In this document: piece by piece, positions 1 to 11,158 of the stretch
Position numbering within the stretch: the first letter of the stretch is position 1
Layout of the letters: each line of letters begins with the position of its first letter
Assembly: GCA_019843655.1 (NCBI GenBank)
Contig: JACDQD010000003.1
Coordinates: forward strand, 6,078,925-6,142,924
DNA: 64,000 bases
Source of the DNA: Lethocerus indicus
Lineage: Eukaryota > Arthropoda > Insecta > Hemiptera > Belostomatidae
Direction: 5' to 3'
The notes under the pieces: generated by a model
The model's database searches: none
The model's input: only the letters and a program-made list of their open reading frames with translations
Told to the model about the DNA's origin: nothing
Made by a program: the position numbers and the translations under genes

Positions 1-984
1 GTAGTAAATACGTTGTGAAATTGCATTGTCTCTTATTAGTAATTTTCTGTATTGCATCGACTGAAAGTCAGTGAGAGAAATTGCAACGAAAGTAGAGTAG
101 AACAGTGAGATTAATAGAGAGAAACGGTTTAAACAAACCCGAGGGGGTGGGAATGAATATTGGCCGAATCGGAGGTAGAAAAGGTAAGGGTAGGAAACGA
201 GGGCGGTAACTGATGGGGTTGTGAGAGCGGGACCCGACTATATCTCTACGCCGCCGCCCCGCCTCCCCCCCACCTATTAGTAGGGGTGGGTTAGCTGTGG
301 CGCAATCCGCTTTAAATTGCGCAATTTATATTCAGCTTCAGCGGGGTGGGGGTTAATGGCCGACGGGATCTGGGCGACCGGAAAATTAAAACATTCCAAC
401 CCCCTACATAATAAACCACCCCCGTGATTAGAGTCACACCTGGACCGGGGATTCACCCTCAATAAGCGTTACGAAAGTGAATCGCATACGGCAGTAAATT
501 GACCGATTAGAAACGATATTTAGTAGGGGAATCACTTACTTTAATAACAGGCAGAAGTGCATAAAACGATAAACCATTCAATTACCTTTTACATGGCTTA
601 TACCTGCATATTTTTCAATGTATATTTGGGATGTGCAATGGAGTAACTGGTGGATTTCAGATTTATGAAATTTAGGCTAGTGCTACACTATTTCTACAAC
701 TCTGATGCTACTTCCTGGTGGCGAAAAGCCTTAAACGAGTCTAGGCCTCGCCGAACAAATGTGTCTTATAACGTTATACTTTCTATAATATAAAAATCGA
801 TTTATGGTTGTTAAAGTCGATTCAAGGAGGCGGCAGAAGAAATCTTGGCAGGGTGAGATTTGTTTTATAAAATTACCAGAAATGAGGTAAATATTTTGAA
901 AGCTCCAAAAGTGTAAATTCTGTACCTGCAGACGAAGTACCCTCCCTACTGGCGGCGAAAACTCAATTTTTCAGGAAGATTTCA

Positions 985-1435
985 CTCGAAATGGGGAAGA
1001 ATTCGAGGCCGTTCGAAGTACATCGATCTGAAGGGACGACGAACCCTCGGCGAATGGGGGGGGGGGTTGTTTTAAAGATCTATAAACGAGATAGAAACTT
1101 CATGAAAGAGACTTTTTCCTATTGGAGTGGCCCTAATTTAACTTAGGCCAACCCTTCTATCCGAATAATCCTTTCTGCGTTATCAGGATTCACGTTTGCA
1201 TCTCGTCCAGTCGACGCCTTCCATTTTCTCCAGAAAAACTACCCTAATGAGAGAGTCGGTTGGCGGGAAAAAGAAAAAAGAAAGGTGGGGGGGGAGAAAG
1301 GAGGAGAAAAAAAAATACGAAATAAAGAGAGATTTTACGCTTTGGGGCGTAGAAGGAAATTTCCCTGAAATTTGTCTCCTCTCCTTCATAATAACCCGTT
1401 GAAAGATTAAATACTAAGTGTTTCTAAAAAAATTG
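985..1435 (+). repeat. Inverted duplication, copy 1 (partner 7700-8195)
   Basis: Reverse-complementing this stretch gives a near-collinear match to 7700-8195. Shared landmarks include AGAAACACTTAGTATTTAAT, TTTCCTTCTACGCCCC, GAGAAAATGGAAGGCGTC, GTCTCTTTCATGAAGTTTC and CGAACGGCCTCGAA. Indels are concentrated in the homopolymer tracts. Confidence 0.85.
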
Positions 1436-1477
1436 CTCTAATGTCTAAAATTACAGATAAAACAAATATTTTTTGTC

Positions 1478-1638
1478 TCCTCTCGCCGGTTTCGTCTTTT
1501 GCTAGACCGGGGTTTCGGCCGTTCGCCGTCTTCAGTAGCAGAGTGAGGAGAGACACAACAGAAACACCACCACCGCTACTGAAGGTGGCGAGCGGCCGGT
1601 GGAAACCGGTCTAGCAAAAGACGAAACCGGCGAGAGGA
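1478..1638. mobile_element. Foldback element, reference copy of the window-wide family
   Basis: The arms read TCCTCTCGCCGGTTTCGTC, then TTTTGCTAGACCGG, TTCGGCCG and CGTCTTCAGTAGC, and return as the reverse complement (GCTACTGAAG to CGGCGAGAGGA). The arms are about 65 bp around a loop of about 30 bp. No ORF is present, so it is a non-autonomous element. Many related copies occur across the window. Confidence 0.8.
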
Positions 1639-1975
1639 GGAAAAATTGTTTTAACCAGAATTTCATGCGCGAAAATCGCTTATAAACCGTCGTGAAAACT
1701 GATCAGTTCCGCGACAAACTAACGCCTCGGCGGAACACCAATATTGATTTGTCCGTTTGTTGTTTAGGTCTTGTGCGGAACAACAACACGACTCTTGTTT
1801 TCAATGGCCAAAGTGCATTATTTGCAGTTGACAAATTGAAAATTCTATCTGCGTCCCGGCGGTAAAACAGATAGACGCCGCGCGTCCATCTTCAGTTGAA
1901 CTATTATAACCGTTTTAATAGTGATATAAACGTATAACTCTTTCAGTATGTCCGTTTTGCGGTCCGCCAGAGGTC

Positions 1976-2085
1976 CGTCTCCTCTCGCCCTACGGTTCGG
2001 TCTCCTTGCGCCAGACCGGTTTCGGCCGTCTTCAGTAGCGGGAAGAGGGCGAGCGGCCGAAACCGGTCTGGCGGCGAGAGGAGAG
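1976..2085. mobile_element. Foldback element copy (degenerate)
   Basis: It shares CGCCAGACCGGTTTCGGCCG and CTTCAGTAGCG on the left and GAGCGGCCGAAACCGGTCTG on the right with the copy at 1478. The loop is very short and the arms are unequal. Confidence 0.7.
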
Positions 2086-2351
2086 AGAGAAAAGCACGTA
2101 AACTACGGTATTACAACAATTTTTAGATCGTAGGTATATTGTTCAAGAAAAAAATTTCATACAAAGCCGTTACATGAAATTGTAATAAAGTGTAGATAGG
2201 GGGGGGAAAAATGTATTTAAAAAAATAAAAATTATGTAGAAAACAGAGAATATAGCACAAAATAGGGCTCTTGAGTATTCAGTTCAACTGAAATATTGGC
2301 AACGTTGTTTAAATACTCGCAAGAAAGAGTATCGGTCTGGAAAATATATGT

Positions 2352-2563
2352 GTATTGGGCTGGCGAGTAGATAATTTGAAAAATCAACCAAAATCAACAA
2401 AATTCAGCAAAAAATTTTCGATACCCAAGTTCTATCGAAGGCCTCGTCGTTCACATTTCGGGGCTCAAAACATTTTGTTAACGCGAGATTGCGTTATTAG
2501 CGAAAAAGAAAAACGCGAAATATGACGATGAAATACGCAATTACTTAGTTGCCAGCCCAATAT
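2352..2563. mobile_element. Mariner-type MITE
   Basis: The left end is TATTGGGCTGGCGAGTAGAT. The right end is the reverse complement of TATTGGGCTGGCAACTAAGT followed by AATTGCG. The latter is the mariner terminal motif (GGCAACTAAGTAATTGCG). About 210 bp long, with no transposase ORF. Confidence 0.6.
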
Positions 2564-2944
2564 ATGGGGTTTTTTTAACTTTTCCGCCCGACAGAGTTTT
2601 CCACAGGAGAAGAAAATTGGCGAGAGGTTGACGAATTTTCCGGACACAATTCGGCACAGAGAAGAACCGGTTCGTTCTCCTTTTTATATTTTCTAAAGAG
2701 GGAAGTTCAACGATTGTTCAAACGTTCGAGTGACGGGCTCAATTACCGATTCAATTTTCGTTAATTGAATCCTCCCGAGGGGTTGTCTTTTGCGAATCAG
2801 CGCGAAAAACCAGTTCGGTTTCAATAGCGAACGTTTAGCTGTAAAAAGATTTCAAATTCCGACCCGAATTTCATCAACAGACGGCGGTAACAGAAAGATC
2901 CTGTTAAAAGGTTGAATTAAACGAATGAAACGTACTTTTCTCGA

Positions 2945-3430
2945 TACGGTGTCGGCCTTCCGCCGTCTTCAGTAGTCAGTCTTTTTTTTTGGTCAGTCTC
3001 GACACGGCACACTCTTCACGGCCGTCACCCCACTGAACATCATAAATCACACGGTATTTTAAACGTTTGACGGACGCGGAGCGCTACTGAAGATGGCGAA
3101 CGGCCGAAAGCCTGAACGATCGAACCTCCCCAGAGGGAATATCTGGAAAATGACTGAATAATGGAAAAAATCTTTATCGATTTTTTTAAACCATTTTTTA
3201 TTATTTTCTACAATCAACATTGAACGTCATACCGGTGTCCGCCTTCTGCCGTCTTCAGTAGTCCTTTTTAGTAGTCAGTCGATACGGCATATTTTCTCCA
3301 CTAAAATATCATAAATCACGGCGGCGTTCTAAACGTTTGATGGTGTAATAAAAACATGTGAGTTGTTCGCGCAATAATCCGACGCGGAGCGCTACTGAAG
3401 ATGGCGAACGGCCGAAAGCCTGAATGATCG
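2945..3430. mobile_element. Two foldback copies in tandem
   Basis: Two related units (2945-3121 and 3232-3430) each start CGGTGTCNGCCTTC and CCGTCTTCAGTAGT and end GCGCTACTGAAGATGGCGAA, CGGCCGAAAGCCTGAA. The same trailer, GATCGAACCTCC, follows each. The tandem arrangement suggests duplication of element plus flank. Confidence 0.7.
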
Positions 3431-4120
3431 AACCTCCACAGAGGGAATATCTCGAATATGACTGCATTCCAAACCCTCTCAGACTTCATAAAAGGTAAAT
3501 ATTTTCGACTGAAAGTATATAACTCTTACTTTGTACAATCAACATTAAATGTCATATGCTGTATGAATTTTTTTTCGCCTGTATTTCGTAATAAAAGGAA
3601 CAACCCCTTGACTAAGGGCTAAGAAATGGTCTTATTAATGGTCTTAAAAGTCCGAATTATCGGTTTAAGTCGCATCTTGAGCTCGACTATGCATTAATGC
3701 AATAAGAGAGGGTGAAAGCGCGCTGCCCACACTGCACTATTTTATATTGCCACAGTAATAGTGGCGGTGACAGTGGGGCGTTGAATAGTTTATGAAAAGT
3801 GTGAAAAGTGTCGGCCGTGGGGCGGTTAATAATTGAAAAGTCGTTGAAAGTAGGTTCGTACGTGTACTTGGGGCGAAGGAGCGGCGCAGGGGAGGAAGGG
3901 CGGTTCTCTAATGGTTCATCCCTTTGAGCCCTTTTGCGATGTTGGGGGCGGGGTGGGGTTGGAAAAAAAAAGGGTTGAGGGAGTTAGCCGCACCCCACTC
4001 CCCGACAGCCCTTTCGGACCGAATACAATGTTTATTAGAGCCGGAGAGATAGCCAAGTTTATTTTCCGCCCTCTTCCCTTCGTCTGTTATTATTTAAGGG
4101 AGGACGACCTCCCCCAACCC

Positions 4121-4142
4121 TATATATATATATATATATATA
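4121..4142. repeat. (TA)n microsatellite
   Basis: This is an uninterrupted TA run between C-rich segments. It is one of about fifteen (TA)n tracts in the window. Confidence 0.9.
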
Positions 4143-4999
4143 GCCCACAGCCGCGTGTTCAGAGTTCAGGGGTGGTATCCACCCCTTCCATATTTCAGCC
4201 CCCACCCCACCCCTCACCCCGCACATGCAAATTGAAACAGATGCCCCCCCCTTCCAGAAACTGGGCAAATTAACTGTTAAAAATAAAGGCGACAAGAATT
4301 AACAAGTTTAAGGAGAGAAACTACCCTCCCGGCGACGATTAGCGGAATTTACGTACAAAGTTTATTAGTGCGGCACTGAAATATCCTTTTTTGCGGCTGC
4401 TCTAACGCATCTCTTTCGTTTTTACCTCCGAGATGCGCTGAAGGATATTTTTATTTCAAGAAAAATTTTTCGGATTTTCAGGTAATCGATTTCAGAGTGT
4501 AACTCAAGGGATAGTCGATGACGTTACGCGGAGACGTATATTTTGTGGGGTAGGTTTAGGGGAAGAAGGTGGACGAGGACTTTGGAGGTTTGGAAGCTTC
4601 CAAACCTGTTTGGATTGATACAGTAAAATTTTGGACAGCTGGAGGGGAATTTTCAGGGAATTTTGAGGTTTTGGAATTTAATCCAATCCGGGTTGGATAC
4701 GGGATACCGAGAAAATTCAGAATTTGCAACGAGGGGGACGTTACAGTGTTTAAGCTTCGGACTGCCGCTTCGGTTGAATTTTTTTCGAATAATAAGTTTT
4801 TACGTTCAAAACCCTCCCCTGTCACCGGCTCCAGTTTTCTTCATACTTTTCTCTCGTATCGAAAAATTCTATATTCCTGTTTTTCTTCGCATTTTCCGTC
4901 TCCAGTTCGATCGCTCACGGTTTCAGCCCGCATTAGACATTAAAAAAAAAAATATCCGGCTTGGAAAATGCGTCAAAAGCTCTGTAATACAACAGTTGT

Positions 5000-5032
5000 G
5001 TTATGCCCGGGGGTTCGAATCCCGGTCGCGTA
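5000..5032 (+). other. tRNA-like B-box remnant
   Basis: GGGGGTTCGAATCCCGG is a perfect T-arm with the internal pol III B box. I found no A box, anticodon arm or acceptor pairing around it, so it is more likely a decayed tRNA-derived SINE than a tRNA gene. Confidence 0.3.
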
Positions 5033-5350
5033 CACGGATATGGCGAAATTCGCGGACGCGTCCATAATTTCCGCTCGGTTTAGATTCGACCCCCCAACCG
5101 CCCGAGAATTGGGGGAGGGGGATGATGACGGGTGGGGGTGGGGTGGCTTTGTGAGGCCGGCTATATATATGTGTTCGAAGGCCCGACAGGCATCCCGGGC
5201 ACGATGGAACCCCAACGACCCCCCCAAAGACTTCCCCTACAGGACCCGGATGACCGCGCAGATAATGGCTCAATGGGATATCGGCAATGCTCCCTTTCAA
5301 GCCGGCCACCCCATATCTCAATTATTACCCGCTTAACTTATATAACGCGG

Positions 5351-5352
<2 letters not shown>

Positions 5353-5387
<35 letters not shown>
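5353..5387. repeat. (TA)n microsatellite
   Basis: A TA run follows a GC-rich segment (5090-5320). Overlapping reading frames in that segment match nothing I recognise. Confidence 0.9.
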
Positions 5388-5389
<2 letters not shown>

Positions 5390-7472
5390 CTCCATATCGC
5401 CTTCACACTGTCCTAACGTCAATATTAATGACGTACCAACAGCAGAGTCCCCATAGCCGACTCAAAAGAATCGACTTAAACCGAAAATTTGTACTTTTAA
5501 GACTGAAACGGACTTAAAAATTGACCCTAAGTAACAAACTGACAATATACAAAGCGATACTTAAACCGATACGGAAATACGGTGGGTTCCACCGAGACAT
5601 ACGACATCTCTCGCATCCAGAGATTCCGATCAAAAGTCCTGAAGGTTCCTGAAATTCCACTCCCTTCAGAGTCCCTTTCCTCTCTTACCCGTCCGTATTA
5701 TCCCTAAACGCCACCGGCCCCGTCAGAGACTGTCCTCGGGGACAGTAGTTGAATCGTTTCAAAAATCATCAAGGGGTGCGGTTTCTTTATCGAGAAAAAC
5801 GCGTGAAAAAGTATCAATTGTACTTATAACTTTATTAATTGATTGTGCAAAATAAAAAAGGCGGGAATTTCATTGGGCCGACGATAAGGGTAGGACCAAT
5901 TTTTAATAATGGCCGGGGAATTTAACTTTGTTCAATACGGCCGAATATTAAACGATGAAAAAAGCGGTTTTATTTATAGAGGCCAAATAACAAATTGGGA
6001 ATAATTCCAGGGAATATTTTCTGAAAATTATGTACGTACAGTTATGATGAAAATTGGCTAATAGTTTTCCTATCGGAATCCCGCGTTGTTACCCGTTTTC
6101 TTACCAAATTTTTTACCGATTTCATAAAACGGATTTCTCCCTTTCTTTACTCTTAAGTAAAGATATACTTCGGCACAATACTGGCCTTATCACAAAATGT
6201 ATCCTTTTGTTTTATTTATTGTACAATCAACAGACAACTGTCAGAACTACAATTGCTGAAATTTATATTTAAGGATATAAATTTTGACTGTAGACACCTC
6301 AAATATGCAGATCTGCTGCACTTAAAACCTTGAAAACTTGAATTGGCTTCGGACCTAATTCAGGCCCTTTCGTCCGAAACTTATACATACATTGTATACA
6401 GGAATGAAATGTATGTCACAAACTAATTGAATAATGCCGGTTACTTATAACAGGTAAATTAAGGAAGTTGAAAGTTTAAGGGCGTAACAGTCCCTTCAGT
6501 AATAAGTGATCGGTTTGCGGTTCTCAACCCCCCCCCCACAGTGTTTACTTCGGAGAAGGGCTTTTAAACTTGAAAAAAAGGCAAACAGACTATAATTGAA
6601 AACTTACTCCAGGTAAATTTGTGCTTAGACCAGTGAATCGATGTAATTTAATTGACTGGACTTAATTGGGCGCAATAACGCTTCGTCCGTCAAACCTTTT
6701 ACCTTCTTAAAATTAAAGTCCGTATCGCTTTGTCCCGGTTCAACCCTTGTCCTCGATACTAATCTAAGGTCAAACTATTCGAAAAGGGCGTAATTAAATA
6801 CCCGAAATTCGGGCCGCCATTTCACGGATTTCCCAAGCGACTAATTAAAACGACGACTCTATCGATTCACGGGTTAAGACTTGTGGCGCGTAGTCACGAA
6901 TATATAATTAAAAAATAAATGATTTTTCGAAATACTGTCGCATTCTGGGGTTGTTTTCCATTTCCCAGCAGAGATTTCCCAAGCGAACCAATCCGTTCAC
7001 AGATTCTCAAAAACTCGCTGATAAATATTTAAATTACGAAAAAAATATTCGTCGAAATAAGTATAAAAACCGGGCGCCTAATTAAAAACCTGGAATTCTC
7101 CAGCCGCATTTCCTCGTTGCTGGAGAAAGGAGAACGGATGAGGGGGACTGGATATTTATGGCTTTTACGAGTGGGCTAATTTCATTTGAATAACCCCCCC
7201 CCAGGGGTATCAATTGAACGACCCCCTCCCTCACCCCTCGTTCGCCTAACAACATATGAAACAGCCCTTTCGGCCGGCGAAAGGGCGTAAAATCCCCGGC
7301 TCATTTTATAACCGGGCAATTGTCAGCGGCCCCAATATTCCGTTACCAATCCCGCCGCCAAACAACAGGTTTTACCCCTTCAAATTGTCATTTTCACCCC
7401 CTTATTCGGTCTAATAAAAATTGTTCCCGTCCGTCCCATGGTTTCTTCTGAATTCATATTTTTTCTTAAAAC

Positions 7473-7474
<2 letters not shown>

Positions 7475-7523
<49 letters not shown>

Positions 7524-7546
7524 GGTTGGCAACTAAGTAATTGCGG
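7475..7546. mobile_element. (TA)n tract abutting a mariner-type end
   Basis: A TA run to 7520 is followed at once by TTGGCAACTAAGTAATTGCG, the typical mariner terminal motif. Mariner elements insert at TA dinucleotides, so the association with a TA array is natural. The other end of the element was not found. Confidence 0.55.
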
Positions 7547-7699
7547 AATTCACCGACAACAAGTGGCGTTGTACATATTTTTAAGTACGCCACAAAATAA
7601 AAGATGAGTAGCGCTCTGGACGTCCGTTGGAGGTCCAAATAATATTTTATTATTCGTTAATGGATATTTTTCTGCGCTTTCAGACGTTTTAGAGTATTT

Positions 7700-8195
7700 T
7701 TTTTTTTTTTAAGAAACACTTAGTATTTAATCTTTTAATGGGTTACGGAGGAGAAGACCCAAAATTTCAGGTAAATTTCCTTCTACGCCCCCAAAGCCTT
7801 TATCAGCGTTTAAAGCGTAGAATCTCTCTTTATTTCGTTTTTTCTCCTCCTCCTCCTTTTTCTCCGTCCTCCTTTTTTCTTTTTCCCGCCGGCCGACTCC
7901 AACATTAGAGAAGTTGGAAGAGAAAATGGAAGGCGTCTGACTGGACGAGACGCAAACGTGAATCTGGATAACGCAGAAAGGATGATCCGGATAAAAGGGT
8001 TGTGGGGGTTGGGCGGTGGGGGGGTTAAGTTAAATTAGGCCCGCTTTAACAGGAAAAAGTCTCTTTCATGAAGTTTCCTATCTCGTTTATGGGCCTTTAA
8101 AAGAAAGAAGCTCCCCCATCCGCCGAGTGTTCGTTCGCCCCTTCAGATCGGCGTACTTCGAACGGCCTCGAAACTACCCCATTTCGGGTAATTTC
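7700..8195 (-). repeat. Inverted duplication, copy 2 (partner 985-1435)
   Basis: This is the opposite-orientation copy of 985-1435. It contains the same ordered landmarks with substitutions and small insertions, so it is an old duplicate. No coding function was seen in either copy. Confidence 0.85.
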
Positions 8196-8282
8196 GAAAA
8201 TTAACAGACAGACAGACAACCAGCACAGTATGAGTGACAGTGACAGTGACAGAAAACATCCAACGAAGTGCCGAAGTGACCA

Positions 8283-8350
8283 ACACCGCTACTGAAGATG
8301 GCGAGCGGCCGAAACCGGTCTGGCTGAAGACCGGACCAGCGAGAAGAGAC
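8283..8350. mobile_element. Foldback element, single arm
   Basis: The right arm only is present: CCGCTACTGAAGATGGCGAG, then CGGCCGAAACCGGTCTGG. It is preceded by a GTGACA-repeat loop remnant at 8230-8252, so it is a truncated copy. Confidence 0.6.
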
Positions 8351-9051
8351 AGAAACGCAGGAAATCTACGAAATTATATATTTCTAACCGTCGTTTAAAA
8401 TCCACCTGAATATAAACCAATTAAGCTCGTTTAATAGGAAAAGTTGTTGTCCGTTTGTTCTTTTTTTGTCCCCCCCCCCTTCCCACCCCCCCGGACGATA
8501 TTACAGAAAAAAGTGTAAATGAAACTAGTTGGAGCATTAAAAGAGTTGGGGCACCAAAAAAAAAAAAAATCTGCTTATTTTCTGTCAGAAATGAGAATTT
8601 ATGAAACTTCGTTAAACAAAGTATGATGGGTGTGACCGGGGGTGGGGGTGGGGGTGGCTGGAGGGTTGGATTACAGGGGTTGATAGATACCCAACAGGGG
8701 TTGGGGGAATAATAGGAAGCTCGGCTAATCTTCTCCCCATCCCTATAACCCAGCGTAATATAAAGTTTGTAATACGAGCATTAACTTTTCACAGCCTGTA
8801 CTGTTTAAAGCTCCCGCGGCAGCAAACATTTCACCGGGGGAGTATAAAACCCTCGTAAAACAAACCCTCGGTTATATTGATATATTTTTTTTTTTGCCGT
8901 AAATGTCCGGCTTCACCGAATCAATTACTCGAAATTGGTGGGGGGGGGGGGAAGGAAAATGTCGATAAACAGTCGGATATTAGACAGTTAACAATTGAAA
9001 AATTGAAAAAAATGATGCGGACAATACCCGGGGGTTGAACAGAGGTGTCTC

Positions 9052-9310
9052 CTCTCGCCGGTTTTAGTCTTTTGCCAGACCGGTTTTTCGGCCGCTCGCC
9101 GCATCTTCAGTAGCGGTGTTAGTCACTTTTGGATGTTTTTCGCGTGCATCCTCTCACTGCACTGTGTCACTGTCACTTTTAGACGGGGACTACCGCAGTA
9201 CAAGTGACAGTGACAGTGACAGTCAAGATGCCCGAAATACATCTGAAGTGCCATAGGAAATTTCGCTAGACCGGTTTCGGCTCTGCTCCCCATCTTCAGT
9301 GGCGGTGTTA
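9052..9310. mobile_element. Foldback element copy with GTGACA loop
   Basis: The left arm is at 9052-9120 (CTCCTCTCGCCGG to CTTCAGTAGCGG). The loop contains tandem AGTGAC near 9205-9223. A second left-type arm is at 9268-9310. The right arm is missing or replaced, so this copy is rearranged. Confidence 0.6.
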
Positions 9311-9396
9311 GCCGAAACCTCTCACAGGCCGCAAACGGGTATTTTTTAACGCAACTGTTTTGTGGTCTGCGAAAATACTAGATTTTGTGTTTCTAT

Positions 9397-9620
9397 CTCT
9401 CGACGGTTCGGCCTTCTGCCAGACCGGTTTTCGGCTCCGTTCGCCGTCTTCAGTAGCGCTGTGTTAGTCACTGTCGGCACTTTGACGTCGCAATTCAAGT
9501 GACAGTGACATTGCAGTACCCCAGGAAAAACATCCAGTGCCGACAGTGACTGACACAGCGCTACTGAAGACGGCGAGCGGCCGAAAACTGTCCGGCAAAA
9601 GATCAAACCATCGAAAGGAG
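9397..9620. mobile_element. Foldback element copy, full-length
   Basis: Both arms are present, and the inner arms extend into the loop (CACTGTCGGCACTTT on the left, AGTGCCGACAGTGACTGACA on the right). The inverted repeat is therefore longer than in the 1478 copy. Confidence 0.75.
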
Positions 9621-9805
9621 ACAGAAAGACACGAAATCATTTTAAGTTCAGCTGTAAAAAAACTCGGAAAGGGGCCTCGAGCGCAACGGGCTTGAAATAA
9701 TAAAATTCAAACTATACAGTCGAACATAACTAAGAAAAATAAGTAATTTAATATAGCTTTTTTGTGGTCTGCGATGGGTTGGAATATACTGTAGGTTCGT
9801 GATGT

Positions 9806-9901
9806 TTCTGTCTCCTCTCGCTGGTCTGGTCTTTTGCTAGACCGGGGTTTCGGCTGCTCGCCATCTTCAGTAGCGCTGTGTCAGTCACTGTTAGCACAGT
9901 C

Positions 9902-9970
<69 letters not shown>

Positions 9971-10102
9971 CTGTTATTGTTATTGGGGGTTGTGTTTGTC
10001 TTCGGATTTTGTTAATCCGTTTTCTAATTGTGATTCAGATTGTCGGAAGGGGATGGGGTTGGTGGTGGTTGGGCGGGTGTGATCCTTTAATAGGATTATA
10101 TA

Positions 10103-10162
<60 letters not shown>

Positions 10163-10252
10163 GGATTAACAAAATCCGAAGACAAACATATCCGGTGACT
10201 AACACCGCTACTGAAGATGGCGAGCGGCCGAAACCGGTCAGCAAAAGACCGG
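9806..10252. mobile_element. Foldback element copy carrying two (TA)n arrays in its loop
   Basis: The arms are at 9806-9900 and 10200-10252. Between them lie (TA)n at 9904-9968, a spacer of about 140 bp and a second (TA)n at 10107-10158. The spacer itself has inverted ends: TCTTCGGATTTTGTTAATCC on the left and GGATTAACAAAATCCGAAGA on the right. This is a nested palindrome. Confidence 0.7.
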
Positions 10253-10657
10253 ACCTTAAATACCGGCCGGTCCCTAAACAGGTATTAACTAGAAAAGTCG
10301 ATGAGAATTTTCATTTTCTCGGCTAGTTTTTCACCAGGCTCGGAGAATAGAACCGTCGACTGGAACGCAAGGATGGACGAATTTGCCGGCGGTCAACGGC
10401 CGGACACGCGCGGCTGTAGTAATTAATAAAAGTGGAATGGAGAAGAAGAAGAAGAAGAAGAGAACGGAGAGAATGAAGTTTCGGCGAAGTAATGAATATT
10501 TCATCGGGCGTTGTCACCGGCAATGGCCTGGAGAAAAGCGAGAGGCGGAGAGAAATTAGAACCTCTTCTCTCAAGCTTTCCCTCCGGAAAATCTGCATTA
10601 TTCAACGGGGATTAGACAATCGGTAAACCCGCGCTACCTTTTCTACCTACCCCTTCC

Positions 10658-10661
<4 letters not shown>

Positions 10662-10750
<89 letters not shown>
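10662..10750. repeat. (CT)n microsatellite
   Basis: A pure CT dinucleotide run of about 89 bp ends at CTCGAGAAAG. No gene is nearby. Confidence 0.95.
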
Positions 10751-10751
<1 letters not shown>

Positions 10752-11023
10752 AGAAAGAGGGCTGGAAGGACATACATCCCAGGTGTCGATGAGACCGCTA
10801 ACGAGAGCCCTGAATAATTGACGGACTTAACGGGCGTAAAAGAAAAAGTTCCTCCTCTTAACCGAACTTTTCGAGGGGGATTAATTGGGCTGAAAACGGA
10901 TAGAGGCTATATTTGTTCAGTTTTCAATTTTCATTTCACTCCTATATAAATAATGTCGCACCAGCGACAGAACATAATTCAGACCGGATTAAGTGAACTG
11001 AATAGAAATATAAAACCTTAAAC

Positions 11024-11158
11024 GGGTCGGCAACTAAGTCATTGCGGGTTTCGTCGCCAAATGGAGATGGCTTTATTTCTATTTTTAAGTTCGTTTATTA
11101 CGCGCCAACTGTTCGTCGTGTGTACCAGAAAATGCAAAAAATTATTTACTTGCCGACC
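11024..11158. mobile_element. Mariner-type MITE, about 135 bp
   Basis: The left end is GGGTCGGCAACTAAGTCATT. The right end is ATTTACTTGCCGACC, its inverted counterpart. The interior has no coding capacity. Confidence 0.6.

Noticed and set aside
5000..5032. tRNA gene
   Set aside because: Only the T-arm/B box is present. No A box, anticodon stem or acceptor pairing exists.
4968..5336. GC-rich overlapping frames near 5.1 kb
   Set aside because: Several frames are open on both strands, none has a recognised domain, and they adjoin a tRNA-like remnant and a (TA)n tract. Composition explains the openness.
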